NCBI RefSeq assembly: GCF_000382285.1
Contig: NZ_KB907931.1
Coordinates: 108,214 to 172,213, forward strand
Length of the DNA stretch: 64,000 nucleotides
Direction: 5' to 3'
Source of the DNA: Solimonas variicoloris DSM 15731
Lineage (GTDB): Bacteria; Pseudomonadota; Gammaproteobacteria; Nevskiales; Nevskiaceae
Positions 8,300 through 17,555 of this stretch are shown piece after piece. The notes beneath the pieces were generated by a model that worked only from the letters and a program-made list of their open reading frames with translations, was not told the origin of the DNA and made no database searches. The position numbers were made by a program, and so were the translations under genes. Within the stretch, counting starts at the first letter, position 1. The number at the start of each line of letters is the position of its first letter.

Positions 8300-9724
8300 A
8301 TGTCATCCGAACCTTCTTCCTTTGCGGAGCTGGGCCTCGCGCCCGAACTGGTGCGCGCCGTCGCCGACGAGGGCTATGCCCAGCCGACGCCGATCCAGGC
8401 CCGCGCCATCCCGCAGGTCATTGCCGGGCACGATCTGCTCGCCGCGGCCCAGACCGGCACCGGCAAGACCGCCGCCTTCACGCTGCCGCTGCTGAACCGC
8501 CTGCAGAAGGCCGGCAAGCGCGCCAGCCGCAAGCAGGTGCTGGCGCTGGTGCTGGTGCCGACGCGCGAACTCGCCGCCCAGGTGCAGGACAGCGTGCGCA
8601 CCTACGGCCGCCACCTGCCGGGCATCCGCACCGTGCTGATCTTCGGCGGCGTCGGCATCAACCCGCAGATCGAGCAGCTCGCCGGCGGCGCCGAGATCGT
8701 CGTCGCCACGCCGGGCCGCCTGCTCGACCACGTCAGCCAGAAGACCATCGACCTGTCGCAGGTCCAGACGCTGATCCTCGACGAAGCCGACCGCATGCTC
8801 GACATGGGCTTCATCCACGACATCCGCCGCGTCATCGCCCTGCTGCCGAAACAGCGCCAGAACCTGTTGTTCTCGGCGACCTTCTCGCCGGACATCCGCA
8901 AGCTGGCCGAGGGCCTGCTCAACGCGCCGGTGACGATCGACATCGCGCCGCGCAACTCGGCGGTCGAGACCGTCGAGCAGCGCATCATCTTCGTCGACAA
9001 GGCGCGCAAGACCGAGCTCCTGATCCATCTGGCCAAGGGCTACGACTGGCAGCAGACGCTGGTCTTCACGCGCACCAAGCACGGCGCCAACCGCCTCGTC
9101 GAGAAGCTGATCAAGGCCGGCATCAACGCCGCCGCGCTGCATGGCAACAAGAGCCAGAACGCGCGCACCAAGGCGCTCGCCGAGTTCAAGTCCGGCGTGG
9201 TGCGCATCCTGGTCGCCACCGACATCGCCGCGCGCGGTCTGGACATCGACCAGCTGCCGCACGTCGTCAACTATGAACTGCCGAACGTGCCCGAGGACTA
9301 CGTGCACCGCATCGGCCGCACCGGCCGCGCCGGCAACGTCGGCGAGGCGTTCTCGCTGGTCAGTCCGGACGAGCGCGACGATCTGCGCGGCATCGAGAAG
9401 CTGCTGCGCAAGCAGCTGCCGGGCTTCGAGGTCGACGGCTTCGAGCGCGGCACGGTATCGTCGGAACCGGTCGAGCCGGAAGCGCCGCGTCCGCCGCGGC
9501 CGCAGCGCGGCGGCGGCCGCCACGCGGGCGGCGGGCAGGGCAAGGGCCAGGGCGGCCAGCCGCGCCAGGGTTCGTCGGCGCAGCCGCAGGGGCGTCAGGG
9601 TCACGGTGCCGGTCAGGGGCACGGGCAGGGGCACGGCCAGCAGCCGGGCAGCGGCCGGCGCCGCGGTCGTGGCGGCCGCGGCCGGGGCCAGGGCGGTGGC
9701 GGACGCAACGGAGGCAACGCGTAA
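8300..9724 (+). CDS. rhlE: DEAD-box ATP-dependent RNA helicase, RhlE type
   Basis: A 474-residue protein. The start at 8300 is chosen because AGGAG lies 7 bp upstream and the Q-motif follows directly. The Q motif is QPTPIQ, Walker A is AQTGTGKT (50-57), motif II is DEAD, motif III is SAT, and motif VI is [10 protein letters not shown]. The C-terminal tail after about residue 390 is Gly/Arg/Gln rich (RGRGGRGRG), a disordered RNA-binding tail typical of RhlE. It likely remodels structured RNA in ribosome assembly and decay. A 53-codon gene follows after 3 bp. Confidence 0.93.
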   Translation: MSSEPSSFAELGLAPELVRAVADEGYAQPTPIQARAIPQVIAGHDLLAAAQTGTGKTAAFTLPLLNRLQKAGKRASRKQVLALVLVPTRELAAQVQDSVRTYGRHLPGIRTVLIFGGVGINPQIEQLAGGAEIVVATPGRLLDHVSQKTIDLSQVQTLILDEADRMLDMGFIHDIRRVIALLPKQRQNLLFSATFSPDIRKLAEGLLNAPVTIDIAPRNSAVETVEQRIIFVDKARKTELLIHLAKGYDWQQTLVFTRTKHGANRLVEKLIKAGINAAALHGNKSQNARTKALAEFKSGVVRILVATDIAARGLDIDQLPHVVNYELPNVPEDYVHRIGRTGRAGNVGEAFSLVSPDERDDLRGIEKLLRKQLPGFEVDGFERGTVSSEPVEPEAPRPPRPQRGGGRHAGGGQGKGQGGQPRQGSSAQPQGRQGHGAGQGHGQGHGQQPGSGRRRGRGGRGRGQGGGGRNGGNA

Positions 9725-9727
9725 TCC

Positions 9728-9889
9728 ATGAGCAAGGACGACGGCAAGAAGGCGGGCAAGCCCAGGCGCGAGCAGCCGCAGAAGAGCTACGGCCCGCCGT
9801 CGCGCTTCGGCGGCGGTGCGTACGGCAGCGGCGGACGCGCACAGAAATCGGCCGAGCATCGCGCCGGCAAGTCGCGCAAGGTCCACTGA
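9728..9889 (+). CDS. Small basic protein of unknown function, coupled to rhlE
   Basis: A 53-codon frame starts 3 bp after the rhlE stop and ends just before a terminator. The product is strongly basic (many Lys and Arg), has a central SYGPPSRFGGGAYGSGGRA segment and ends in KSRKVH. It has no recognisable domain, membrane segment or signal. Its position and charge suggest co-translation with the helicase and a role with RNA, but that is inference. No ribosome site is clear, so translation may depend on coupling. Confidence 0.55.
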   Translation: MSKDDGKKAGKPRREQPQKSYGPPSRFGGGAYGSGGRAQKSAEHRAGKSRKVH

Positions 9890-9935
9890 AGGCTTCGCCT
9901 GAGGCGGGTGCCCGATCGGGCTGCCGCAAAAAAGA

Positions 9936-9958
9936 AGGCCGCGCTCTGCGCGGCCTTT
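9936..9958. terminator. Terminator between rhlE unit and rpiA, probably bidirectional
   Basis: Arms GGCCGCGC and GCGCGGCC flank a 3-base loop. A T4 tract follows on the plus strand, and an A-rich stretch before the hairpin gives TTCTTTTTT on the minus strand. The convergent genes rhlE/small ORF and rpiA both end here, so it can serve both. Confidence 0.8.
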
Positions 9959-10032
9959 TGCGTGGTGCGGCCGGAGCGGATCCGGGCCCGGAATCCCGAA
10001 CCGGAATCCCGAACCGGACCCGGGCCTGGACT

Positions 10033-10698
10033 TCAGGGCTTGAGGGTCCTGGCCCCGTCCGGGGTGCCGACGATCAGCACGTCGGCCGGGCGGCGGGCGA
10101 ACAGGCCGACGCAGACCACGCCGGTGATCAGGTTGATCTCGGTTTCGAGCTTGACCGGATCGACGATGCTCAGACCGTGCAGGTCGATGATGACGTTGCC
10201 GTTGTCGGTGACGACGCCTTCGCGCAGCACCGGCCTGCCGAAGCGGACCAGCTCGCGGCCGACGTAGGACTGCGCCATCGGGATCACTTCGATCGGCAGC
10301 GGGAACTTGCCGAGCACGTCGACCTGCTTGGACTGATCGACGATGCAGACGAACTTGCGGCTCGCCGCGGCGACGATCTTCTCGCGCGTCAGCGCCGCGC
10401 CGCCGCCCTTGATCAGCTGCAGGTGCCGGTTGGCCTCGTCGGCGCCGTCGACGTAGATCGACAGCGTGCCGGTCTTGTTGAGGTCGAGCACCGGAATGCC
10501 GATCTTCTTCAGGCGCTCGGTGCTGGCGTTCGACGACGACACCGCGCCCTTGACGTCCTGCGCGAGTTTCTTCTCGGCGAGCAGGTCGATGAAGAGGTTG
10601 ACGGTCGAACCGGTGCCGACGCCGAGCACTTCGCCGGGTTCGACGTAGGCGAGGGCGGCTTCGGCGGCCTGGCGCTTGGCGAGATCTTGCGGATTCAT
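10033..10698 (-). CDS. rpiA: Ribose-5-phosphate isomerase A
   Basis: A 221-residue protein from the ATG at 10698, against 219 in E. coli. It interconverts ribose-5-phosphate and ribulose-5-phosphate in the pentose phosphate pathway. Seen motifs are the phosphate loop [18 protein letters not shown], the [13 protein letters not shown] segment and the C-terminal [13 protein letters not shown]. Upstream in-frame codons are arginine-rich and look spurious. It lies 87 bp from yggS on the same strand. Confidence 0.96.
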   Translation of the reverse strand: MNPQDLAKRQAAEAALAYVEPGEVLGVGTGSTVNLFIDLLAEKKLAQDVKGAVSSSNASTERLKKIGIPVLDLNKTGTLSIYVDGADEANRHLQLIKGGGAALTREKIVAAASRKFVCIVDQSKQVDVLGKFPLPIEVIPMAQSYVGRELVRFGRPVLREGVVTDNGNVIIDLHGLSIVDPVKLETEINLITGVVCVGLFARRPADVLIVGTPDGARTLKP

Positions 10699-10784
10699 GA
10701 TGTACCGGTTCGTGACGTGAAAGAGGGCGCCGCCATCGTCAGCGCGGCGCGGCGCGGCCGACCGGCGGCTGCGGCCGGCCGCCA

Positions 10785-11498
10785 TCAATGCGGACGCGGC
10801 GCTTCGGCTTGCGCGCGCGGCCGCGATCCGAAGATCGCGGTGCCGATGCGGACCAGCGTCGAGCCTTCGGCGATCGCCGCCTCGAGATCGTCCGACATGC
10901 CGGCCGAAAGTGTATCGAGTTCGAGCCCCTCGCGTTGCAGCGATGCGTAGAGCGCGTGCAGCGCGCGGAACGGCGCGTGCGGATCGCTGCCGTCGGCGGC
11001 TGGCGCCGGAATCGCCATCAGGCCGCGCAGGCGCAGCCGCGGCAGCGCCGCCACGGCGCGGCACAGCGCTGGCGCATCGGCCGGCGCGCAGCCGGATTTG
11101 CTCGCCTCGCCGGAGATGTTGACCTGCACGCAGACCTGCAGCGGCGGCAGCGACGGCGGGCGCTGCTCGGACAGGCGCAGCGCGATCTTCTCGCGGTCGA
11201 TGCCGTGCACCCAGTCGAAGGACTCGGCGATCGCCCGCGTCTTGTTCGACTGAATCGGGCCGATGTAGTGCCAGACCAGCGCCAGGTCGGACAATTGCGC
11301 CCGCTTGTCGAGCGCCTCCTGCACATAGTTCTCGCCGAAGGCAGACTGGCCGGCGGCGTGCGCGGCGCGCACCGCGTTGGCGCCGAACGTCTTGCTGACG
11401 GCCAGCAGCTGCACGGTATCCGCGGCGCGGCCGGCGGCGCGGCAGGCTGCGGCGATGCGGGCGCGTACGGCGGCGAGGTTGGATTCGATGTCGGCCAT
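10785..11498 (-). CDS. YggS/PLPBP pyridoxal phosphate homeostasis protein
   Basis: A 237-residue protein beginning MADIESN at 11498. It has the YggS features: PLP lysine in [28 protein letters not shown], and the C-terminal [27 protein letters not shown]. It binds PLP without catalysing a known reaction and maintains B6 vitamer and amino-acid balance. It is divergent from pilT, the same arrangement as in Pseudomonas. Confidence 0.95.
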   Translation of the reverse strand: MADIESNLAAVRARIAAACRAAGRAADTVQLLAVSKTFGANAVRAAHAAGQSAFGENYVQEALDKRAQLSDLALVWHYIGPIQSNKTRAIAESFDWVHGIDREKIALRLSEQRPPSLPPLQVCVQVNISGEASKSGCAPADAPALCRAVAALPRLRLRGLMAIPAPAADGSDPHAPFRALHALYASLQREGLELDTLSAGMSDDLEAAIAEGSTLVRIGTAIFGSRPRAQAEAPRPH

Positions 11499-11630
11499 GT
11501 TGATTGCGGTCGGGATTGCCGATAACGTCGTCGGCCTTGTATCGCCATCGAGCGTTGCCGGGCAGGGTCGCCTGGACGGGGCGACATTAGACAACAGCTG
11601 ACAGCGGTTTTGCCTCGGGGGCGTGCTTAA

Positions 11631-12674
11631 ATGGATATCGCGCAGTTGCTGACGTTCAGCGTCAAACAGGGCGCGTCCGATCTCCATCTCTCGGCCGGCG
11701 TCGAGCCGATGATCCGCGTCGACGGCGACGTCAAGCGCATCAACCTGCCGGCGCTGGCGCACAAGGACGTTCATGACATGGTCTACGACATCATGAACGA
11801 CAAGCAGCGCAAGGCCTGGGACGAGTTCCTGGAGACCGACTTCTCGTTCGAGATTCCGGGCCTGGCGCGCTTTCGCGTCAACGCCTTCAACACCTCGCGC
11901 GGCGCCGGCGCGGTGTTCCGCACCATTCCGTCGAAGATCCAGACGCTCGAGGATCTGCGCTGCCCGGCGATCTTCAAGGACATCGCCGAGTATCCGCGCG
12001 GCATCGTTCTGGTCACCGGGCCGACCGGCTCCGGCAAATCGACGACGCTGGCGGCGATGGTCAACCACGTCAACGAGAACGAGTACGGGCACATCCTCAC
12101 CGTCGAGGACCCGATCGAGTTCGTGCACCAGTCGAAGAAGTGCCTGATCAACCAGCGCGAAGTGCATCGCGACACGCTGGGCTTCAACGAGGCCTTGCGC
12201 TCGGCGCTGCGCGAGGACCCGGACGTGATCCTGGTCGGCGAAATGCGCGATCTGGAGACGATCCGACTGGCGCTGACCGCCGCCGAGACCGGCCATCTCG
12301 TGTTCGGCACGCTGCACACCTCGTCGGCCGCCAAGACCATCGACCGCGTCGTCGATGTGTTTCCCGCCGCCGAAAAGGACATGGTGCGTGCGATGCTGTC
12401 CGAGTCGCTGCGCGCGGTGATTTCGCAGACACTGCTGAAGAAGAAGGGTGGCGGCCGCGTCGCCGCGCACGAGATCATGATCGGTACACCGGCGATCCGG
12501 AACCTGATCCGCGAGAACAAGATCGCGCAGATGTACTCGGCGATCCAGACCGGCGGCAAGGAAGGCATGCAGACGCTCGACCAGTGCCTCAAGGAACTGG
12601 TCAAGAAGGGCATGACGACGATCGAGGAAGCGCGCCTGAAGTCGGCCGACCCGCGCAGCTTCTCGCTGAACTAA
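11631..12674 (+). CDS. pilT: Type IV pilus retraction ATPase PilT
   Basis: A 347-residue secretion ATPase. It has ASDLHLSAG at the N-terminus, Walker A GPTGSGKST (130-138), the Asp box, DVILVGEMRD as Walker B, the His box GTLHTSSA, and the PilT-specific AIRNLIREN retraction motif. It depolymerises type IV pili at the inner membrane for twitching motility. pilU follows after 22 bp. Confidence 0.97.
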   Translation: MDIAQLLTFSVKQGASDLHLSAGVEPMIRVDGDVKRINLPALAHKDVHDMVYDIMNDKQRKAWDEFLETDFSFEIPGLARFRVNAFNTSRGAGAVFRTIPSKIQTLEDLRCPAIFKDIAEYPRGIVLVTGPTGSGKSTTLAAMVNHVNENEYGHILTVEDPIEFVHQSKKCLINQREVHRDTLGFNEALRSALREDPDVILVGEMRDLETIRLALTAAETGHLVFGTLHTSSAAKTIDRVVDVFPAAEKDMVRAMLSESLRAVISQTLLKKKGGGRVAAHEIMIGTPAIRNLIRENKIAQMYSAIQTGGKEGMQTLDQCLKELVKKGMTTIEEARLKSADPRSFSLN

Positions 12675-12696
12675 GACGCGGGACGGGGGAGACACG

Positions 12697-13863
12697 ATGG
12701 ACCGCGAACAGGCAATCAAGCTCGTTCAGCAGCTGCTGACGATGATGAAGCAGAAGGGGGCTTCGGACCTCTTCATCTCGGCTGGCTTTCCGCCGGCGAT
12801 CAAGCTCGACGGCCACATGACGCCGGTCACCGACAAGCCGCTGCCGCCCGAAGCCTCGGCGATGATCATGCGCGCCTTGATGAACGACCGGCAAATCAAG
12901 GAGTTCGAGGCCAGCAACGAGTGCAATTTCGCGATCTCGCCGCCGGGCATCGGCCGTTTCCGCGTCAACGCCTTCGTGCAGCAGGGCCGCGTCGGCGGCG
13001 TGCTGCGCACGATCAACACCGAGATTCCGACTTTCGAGCAGCTCGGCTTGCCGCTGCAGATGCAGAAGATCGTCATGGAGAAGCGCGGCCTGGTGCTGAT
13101 GGTCGGCGCGACCGGCTCGGGCAAGTCGACCTCGCTGGCGGCGATGGTCGGCTATCGCAACCAGAACTCGCGTGGTCATATCGTCACGATCGAGGATCCG
13201 ATCGAATACGTGCATCCGCACATCGGCTGCATGATCACGCAGCGTGAGGTCGGCACCGATACCTTCTCGTGGGAGGCGGCGCTGAAGAACACCCTGCGCC
13301 AGGCGCCGGACGTCATCCTGATCGGCGAAATCCGCACCCGCGAGGGCATGGAATACGCGGTGAACTTCGCCGAAACCGGCCATCTCGTGCTCGCCACGCT
13401 GCACGCCAACTCGGCGAACCAGGCGCTCGACCGTGTCATCAACTTCTTCCCCGAGGAGAAGCGCGAGCAGCTGCTGATGGACCTGTCGCTGAACCTCAGG
13501 GCCATCATCTCGCAGCGGCTCGTGCGCAAGGACGGCGGCGGCCGCGCCGCGGCGATCGAAATCATGATCAACTCGCCGCTGATCTCCGACATGATCTTCA
13601 AGGGCGAGGTCGCCGGCATCAAGGAAGTGATGGCGCGCTCCAACGAGCAGGGCATGATCACCTTCGATCAGTACCTGTTCAATCTGTTCGAGGCCGGCGT
13701 CATCAGCTACGAAGAAGCGGTCCGCAACGCCGACTCGCAGAACGAGTTGCGCCTGCGCGTCAAGCTCGAATCGACCCGCGCGCGCGCCAATCTGCTCGAG
13801 GACGAAGGCGTCAAGCGCATGCGCATGCTCGAAGACGACGGCGCCACGGTGATGCGCCGCTAG
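12697..13863 (+). CDS. pilU: PilT-dependent retraction ATPase PilU
   Basis: A 388-residue PilT paralogue with GASDLFISAGFPP, Walker A GATGSGKS, IEDPIEYVHPH, and ATLHANSANQALDRVINFFP, all PilU-like. It lacks the AIRNLIREN motif of PilT. The C-terminus is extended with a charged RMRMLEDDGA tail. PilU assists PilT in forceful retraction. It is co-transcribed with pilT and followed after 48 bp by a second PilU-like gene. Confidence 0.95.
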   Translation: MDREQAIKLVQQLLTMMKQKGASDLFISAGFPPAIKLDGHMTPVTDKPLPPEASAMIMRALMNDRQIKEFEASNECNFAISPPGIGRFRVNAFVQQGRVGGVLRTINTEIPTFEQLGLPLQMQKIVMEKRGLVLMVGATGSGKSTSLAAMVGYRNQNSRGHIVTIEDPIEYVHPHIGCMITQREVGTDTFSWEAALKNTLRQAPDVILIGEIRTREGMEYAVNFAETGHLVLATLHANSANQALDRVINFFPEEKREQLLMDLSLNLRAIISQRLVRKDGGGRAAAIEIMINSPLISDMIFKGEVAGIKEVMARSNEQGMITFDQYLFNLFEAGVISYEEAVRNADSQNELRLRVKLESTRARANLLEDEGVKRMRMLEDDGATVMRR

Positions 13864-13911
13864 GAAGCGGCGCCCGACGCCGCCGCAACCAGGTCATCCA
13901 CGGGGAAGGGG

Positions 13912-14973
13912 ATGCTGAAAATCCTGCCGTACTTGAAGCTGTGCGTCGAAAAGAACGGTTCCGACCTGTTCTTCACTGCCAATGCGCCGGCGCAGATCAA
14001 GGTCGAAGGCGAGCTGTATCCGATCGGCAAGACGGCGCTGACCCGCGAATTCATCCGCGAACTGATCGACAGCATCCTGACGCCCGAGCAGCAGCACTAC
14101 CTGGACCAGAACCTGGAGATCGATATCGCGACCGAGGCCGGCGGCCTCGGCCGCTTCCGCGTCAACATCTTCCACCAGCGCGGCTCGCTCGGCATGGTGA
14201 TGCGCTACGTGCGCTCGCAGGTGCCCAGACTCGACGAAATTCCCGGCATGCCGCCGGTGCTCAAGGAGCTGATCGCGCAGAAGCGCGGCCTGATCCTGAT
14301 GGTCGGCGCCACCGGATCGGGCAAATCGACGACGCTGGCGGCGATGATCAATCACCGCAACCAGACGCAGAGCGGACACATCCTGACGATCGAGGACCCG
14401 ATCGAGTTCATCCACCCGAACCAGCGCAGCATCATCAACCAGCGCGAGGTCGGGCAGGACACGGTCAGCTACGAGCGCGCGCTGAAGAGCTCGCTGCGCG
14501 AGGCGCCGGACGTCATCCTCGTCGGCGAGGTGCGCACCCGCGAGACCATGGACGCCTGCATCCAGCTCGCCAATACCGGTCACCTGGCGATTTCCACGCT
14601 GCACGCCAACAACGCCTATCAGGCGCTGCAGCGCATCGTCAATCTCTATCCCGACGATCTGCGCGAACAGCTGTACATGGACTTGTCGCTGACGCTGCGC
14701 GCGATCGTCTCACAGCGCCTGGTCCGGCAGAACGATGGCCGGCGCTGCGCGGCGATGGAGGTGATGGTCAACACGCCGTTCATCCAGGAACTGATCCTGC
14801 ACAAGCGCATCGACGAGATCCGCGGCGCGATGGACCAGTCCTCGGACAAGGGCATGCAGACCTTCGACCAGTCGCTGCTGAACCTGTACCGGCAGGGCAC
14901 CATCTCGCTCGACGAGGCGCTGACCAACGCCGATTCGCGGACCAACCTAGAAGCGAAGATCAATTTCGGGTGA
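13912..14973 (+). CDS. Third PilT/PilU-family ATPase
   Basis: A 353-residue paralogue with full ATPase motifs: NGSDLFFTANAPA, Walker A GATGSGKSTT, DVILVGEVRTRETMD, and STLHANNAYQALQRIVNLYP. A purine-rich ribosome site (ggggaagggg) precedes the ATG. It resembles PilU more than PilT, since it lacks AIRNLIREN. Many type IV pilus bacteria have only pilT and pilU; some have an additional pilT2. It may tune retraction or serve a different filament. Catalytic residues look intact, so it is not a decaying copy. Confidence 0.88.
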   Translation: MLKILPYLKLCVEKNGSDLFFTANAPAQIKVEGELYPIGKTALTREFIRELIDSILTPEQQHYLDQNLEIDIATEAGGLGRFRVNIFHQRGSLGMVMRYVRSQVPRLDEIPGMPPVLKELIAQKRGLILMVGATGSGKSTTLAAMINHRNQTQSGHILTIEDPIEFIHPNQRSIINQREVGQDTVSYERALKSSLREAPDVILVGEVRTRETMDACIQLANTGHLAISTLHANNAYQALQRIVNLYPDDLREQLYMDLSLTLRAIVSQRLVRQNDGRRCAAMEVMVNTPFIQELILHKRIDEIRGAMDQSSDKGMQTFDQSLLNLYRQGTISLDEALTNADSRTNLEAKINFG

Positions 14974-15057
14974 GCGCCCGGCCATGCCCGGCTGGGCCGG
15001 GGCGCGATTGCGGGGCGCCTGCCGCACCGGCGGCGGCGGCGCTCATCCGCCTCGCCC

Positions 15058-15086
15058 TTGCGCCCACTTCCCCCGCTCGCTAGAAT
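15058..15086 (+). promoter_or_regulatory. Sigma-70 type promoter for rplM-rpsI
   Basis: TTGCGC at 15058-15063 and TAGAAT at 15081-15086 are separated by 17 bp. Both are near consensus and sit directly upstream of the hairpin leader of rplM. Transcription would begin near 15093. Confidence 0.65.
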
Positions 15087-15100
15087 CGCCCGCTTTTCGA

Positions 15101-15144
15101 GGTTCAGGAAAGCTCCAGCGACTCGCTGGACGCCGGCCTGAACC
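15101..15144 (+). promoter_or_regulatory. Two-tier hairpin leader of rplM (candidate L13 autoregulatory element)
   Basis: Outer arms GGTTCAGG (15101-15108) and CCTGAACC (15137-15144) are perfectly complementary. Nested inside are TCCAGCG (15114-15120) and CGCTGGA (15124-15130) with a 3-base loop. The structure lies in the 5' leader 30 bp before the rplM start and has no T tract, so it is not a terminator. Ribosomal protein operons, including rplM-rpsI in E. coli, are known to be controlled by the product binding the leader. That this element does so is inference. Confidence 0.6.
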
Positions 15145-15173
15145 GAACTATAACTACCGATAGGATTGGACCG

Positions 15174-15602
15174 ATGAAGACCATCTTCGCGAAGTCCGAG
15201 ACCGTCAAGCGCGACTGGTACGTGATTGACGCGACGGACAAAACGCTCGGCCGTTTGGCCACCGAAGTGGCTCGCCGCCTGCGCGGCAAGCACAAGCCGG
15301 AATACACCCCGCACGTTGACACCGGCGACTACATCGTCATCGTCAACGCCGAGAAGGTGAAGGCGACCGGCAACAAGCTCAAGGACAAGGTCTACTACAG
15401 CCACTCGGAGTATCCGGGCGGCATCAAGTCGACCACCCTCGAGAAGATGCTGCAGAGCCACCCCGAGCGTGCGATCGAAAAGGCCGTGAAAGGCATGCTG
15501 CCGGGCGGCCCGCTGGGCTACGCGCAGTTCCGCAAGCTGAAGGTCTATGCCGGCGCGGAACATCCGCACACCGCGCAGCAGCCCAAGGTCCTCAACATCT
15601 GA
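15174..15602 (+). CDS. rplM: 50S ribosomal protein L13
   Basis: A 142-residue L13, exactly the E. coli length, starting MKTIFAKSE and containing [18 protein letters not shown] and [19 protein letters not shown]. It is an early-assembly protein of the large subunit. It is followed after 14 bp by rpsI, the universal pairing. Confidence 0.99.
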   Translation: MKTIFAKSETVKRDWYVIDATDKTLGRLATEVARRLRGKHKPEYTPHVDTGDYIVIVNAEKVKATGNKLKDKVYYSHSEYPGGIKSTTLEKMLQSHPERAIEKAVKGMLPGGPLGYAQFRKLKVYAGAEHPHTAQQPKVLNI

Positions 15603-15616
15603 TCGGGTCCAGCACC

Positions 15617-16015
15617 ATGGCCAAGAACATCGATTACAAGTACGGCACGGGTCGCCGCAAGACGGCAGCGGCGCGCGTGTTCCTCAAGCCGGGTTCCGGC
15701 GACATCAGCATCAACGGCAAGACCGTCGAAGCCTACTTCGGCCGCGAGACCTCGCGCATGCTGGTCCGCCAGCCGCTCGAAGTGACCGAGTCGGTCGGCC
15801 GCTTCGACCTCAAGGTGACGGTCGCCGGTGGCGGCCCGAACGGCCAGGCCGGCGCGATCCGTCACGGCATCACGCGCGCGCTGATCCAGTACGACGAAGA
15901 GTTCCGCAAGCCGCTGCGCGCTGCGGGTCTCGTCACGCGCGACGCCCGTGAGGTCGAGCGCAAGAAGGTCGGTCTGCACAAGGCCCGCCGCGGCACGCAG
16001 TACTCCAAGCGTTAA
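15617..16015 (+). CDS. rpsI: 30S ribosomal protein S9
   Basis: A 132-residue S9 (130 in E. coli) with [15 protein letters not shown] at the N-terminus and the basic tail [11 protein letters not shown], which reaches the ribosomal P site. It is co-transcribed with rplM. Confidence 0.99.
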   Translation: MAKNIDYKYGTGRRKTAAARVFLKPGSGDISINGKTVEAYFGRETSRMLVRQPLEVTESVGRFDLKVTVAGGGPNGQAGAIRHGITRALIQYDEEFRKPLRAAGLVTRDAREVERKKVGLHKARRGTQYSKR

Positions 16016-16035
16016 TCCGGTTCGCCGGAGACCGC

Positions 16036-16063
16036 TTGGAATTCGGGGCGGCGTGTGTATACT
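16036..16063 (+). promoter_or_regulatory. Promoter of tRNA-Gln
   Basis: TTGGAA (16036-16041) and TATACT (16058-16063), with a 16-bp spacer, lie 28 bp before the tRNA. The G+C-rich stretch after the -10 is typical of stringently controlled stable RNA promoters. Confidence 0.6.
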
Positions 16064-16090
16064 CGCCGCCCTGCGATTTCCGCTTTCGGA

Positions 16091-16164
16091 TGGGGGATCG
16101 TCTAATGGCAGGACAACAGATTCTGACTCTGTTTATCTAGGTTCGAGTCCTAGTCCCCCAGCCA
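16091..16164 (+). tRNA. tRNA-Gln, anticodon CUG
   Basis: A 74-nt tRNA. The acceptor arms TGGGGGA (16091-16097) and TCCCCCA (16154-16160) pair, followed by G and an encoded CCA. The anticodon loop TTCTGAC is closed by ACAGA/TCTGT and gives anticodon CTG, reading CAG. The T arm has GGTTCGAGTCC. A terminator follows at once, so it is a single-gene unit. Confidence 0.97.
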
Positions 16165-16179
16165 TCCGAGGTAGAGAAA

Positions 16180-16205
16180 AGCCCGCGCAAGCGGGCTTTT
16201 TTTGT
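16180..16205 (+). terminator. Terminator of tRNA-Gln
   Basis: Arms AAGCCCGC and GCGGGCTT, with a GCAA tetraloop, are followed by a T7 tract. It lies 15 bp after the tRNA 3' end. Confidence 0.92.
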
Positions 16206-16492
16206 GGGCGCTGCCCGTCGATGCGATGGCCTGCGCGGTCGTGCGGCCGCTGCGGCGATTCCGGTCCGCTGGCGGCTTGCCGGACGGGCAGGTCGGGCGC
16301 GGACGGATCGGGACCGCGGTTGCCGCGCCGATCCGGCCACGCCGCAGCCGTCGGCGAGGGTGCTGTCTTTGCATCAGGACGCCTCGACCTCCCGACTTCG
16401 GCGCGCCGCCGAGCGGCCGGGCGCGCGGCCGTGGCTGCACGGCTTGTTCGTCGACGTGCGATGCGCCCGAAGCGTGGCGGACGGGCGGCGGT

Positions 16493-16978
16493 TCAGGTCG
16501 CCGGGCGCCGTCGCGGCCATCCAGGCAGCAGCTCGCGGCGCAGGACGATCAGAATCGCCGCGCTGATCCAAACACCGCAGGCCAGCGCGAACAGTTCGCC
16601 GCCGTCGCTGCTGCCGTCGCCGTTGACGACCTCTACGCCGAGCGGTGTGCACAGGTGGAAGAAGATTGCGCCGCTGATGATCGCCAGCGCCAGCACCGCG
16701 CCGAGCGCCTGCAGGCGACGCCAGGCCGGCACGAAGCTGCCGGCGAGCAGCAGCAGCGAGGCGCCGAGTTCGGCGCTGCCGATCACATGCGCGCTGAACA
16801 GTCCGCCCGGCGCGAACAGGCCGGGGAAGCCGAGGCTCGCCGCCCACGGGTCGAGCTTGGCCTGGAAGATGTAGACCGTCTCCGGCGCGTCCGTGAACTT
16901 GAAGAACAGCGACTGCACGAAGACGAAGGCGATGTAGAGGGCCGGCAACAGATGGCCGTGACGCTTGAGCAGGTCCAT
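16493..16978 (-). CDS. DoxX-like integral membrane protein
   Basis: A 161-residue protein with four hydrophobic segments: an N-terminal LPALYIAFVFVQSLFFKF segment, an LGASLLLLAG segment, an ALGAVLALAIISGAIFFHLC segment and an ELFALACGVWISAAILIVL segment. The pattern fits the DoxX/DoxD fold. It starts 13 bp after the stop of a secreted YHS protein, so the two are probably one operon. The exact role is not known. The 288 bp downstream to the tRNA terminator holds no gene that I can support. Confidence 0.75.
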   Translation of the reverse strand: MDLLKRHGHLLPALYIAFVFVQSLFFKFTDAPETVYIFQAKLDPWAASLGFPGLFAPGGLFSAHVIGSAELGASLLLLAGSFVPAWRRLQALGAVLALAIISGAIFFHLCTPLGVEVVNGDGSSDGGELFALACGVWISAAILIVLRRELLPGWPRRRPAT

Positions 16979-16991
16979 GGCGCGCTCCGCT

Positions 16992-17450
16992 TCAGTGGCG
17001 CTGGCTGAGCGCCGGCCAGTTGCGGTCGGCAGCCTCGATGTAGCGGGCGCGGTCGGCGTCCCACTGCGCGCGGATTTTCGGCGAGTAGTTCAGGTAGAGC
17101 TTGCCGTCGACCACCGTGAACGCCTCGGGGTCGATGTCGACCAGCTCGTTCTTGGCGCCGACCGCGTACGCGCAGTAGCCGCCGTACTGCGGCGCGTAGC
17201 GTTCGGGATCGGCCTTGAACGCGGCCAGGTGCGCGGCGCTCGCGAAGCGCCAGTGGGCGTCGTGCCAGCGCGTCTGGAACTCGGCCTTGCCTTCGACCGC
17301 GCGCTGTTCGGTCTGGTAGGCGACAACGTCGTAGCCGTCGACCGCGAGATGGCTGAACCGCGACTGATTGATCAGCGGCGCCGCGTGCGCGGCGAGCGCG
17401 GCGCCGGCCAGCAGCAGCGCGGCGGCGCGGGCGACGAAGGATCTGGACAT
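16992..17450 (-). CDS. Secreted YHS-domain protein
   Basis: A 152-residue protein with a Sec signal peptide ending near AAHA/AP. The rest is one YHS-type domain: GYDVVAYQTEQRAVEGKAEFQTRWHDAHWRFAS, then PERYAPQYGGYCAYAV, then DPEAFTVVDGKLYLNYS. Such domains are thought to bind metal. It sits before the DoxX-like gene and may be its periplasmic partner. Function is unproven. Confidence 0.8.
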   Translation of the reverse strand: MSRSFVARAAALLLAGAALAAHAAPLINQSRFSHLAVDGYDVVAYQTEQRAVEGKAEFQTRWHDAHWRFASAAHLAAFKADPERYAPQYGGYCAYAVGAKNELVDIDPEAFTVVDGKLYLNYSPKIRAQWDADRARYIEAADRNWPALSQRH

Positions 17451-17555
17451 GGCGCGCTCCGGTTGAGGATGGCGCCATCGTAGGCCGCCGCCGGCGCGCT
17501 GCCTGCGTGCGCGCCGCCGCCGTTCATGCGCGATCGTTCAGGGGGGCGGTGCGCC

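Noticed and set aside
10699..11064. N-terminal extension of rpiA to 11064
   Set aside because: The extension is Arg/Ala rich, overlaps yggS, and the start at 10698 gives the normal RpiA length.
16206..16492. Possible gene between tRNA-Gln and the DoxX gene
   Set aside because: Frames on both strands have no recognisable domain, no ribosome site and shadow-like composition; treated as empty.
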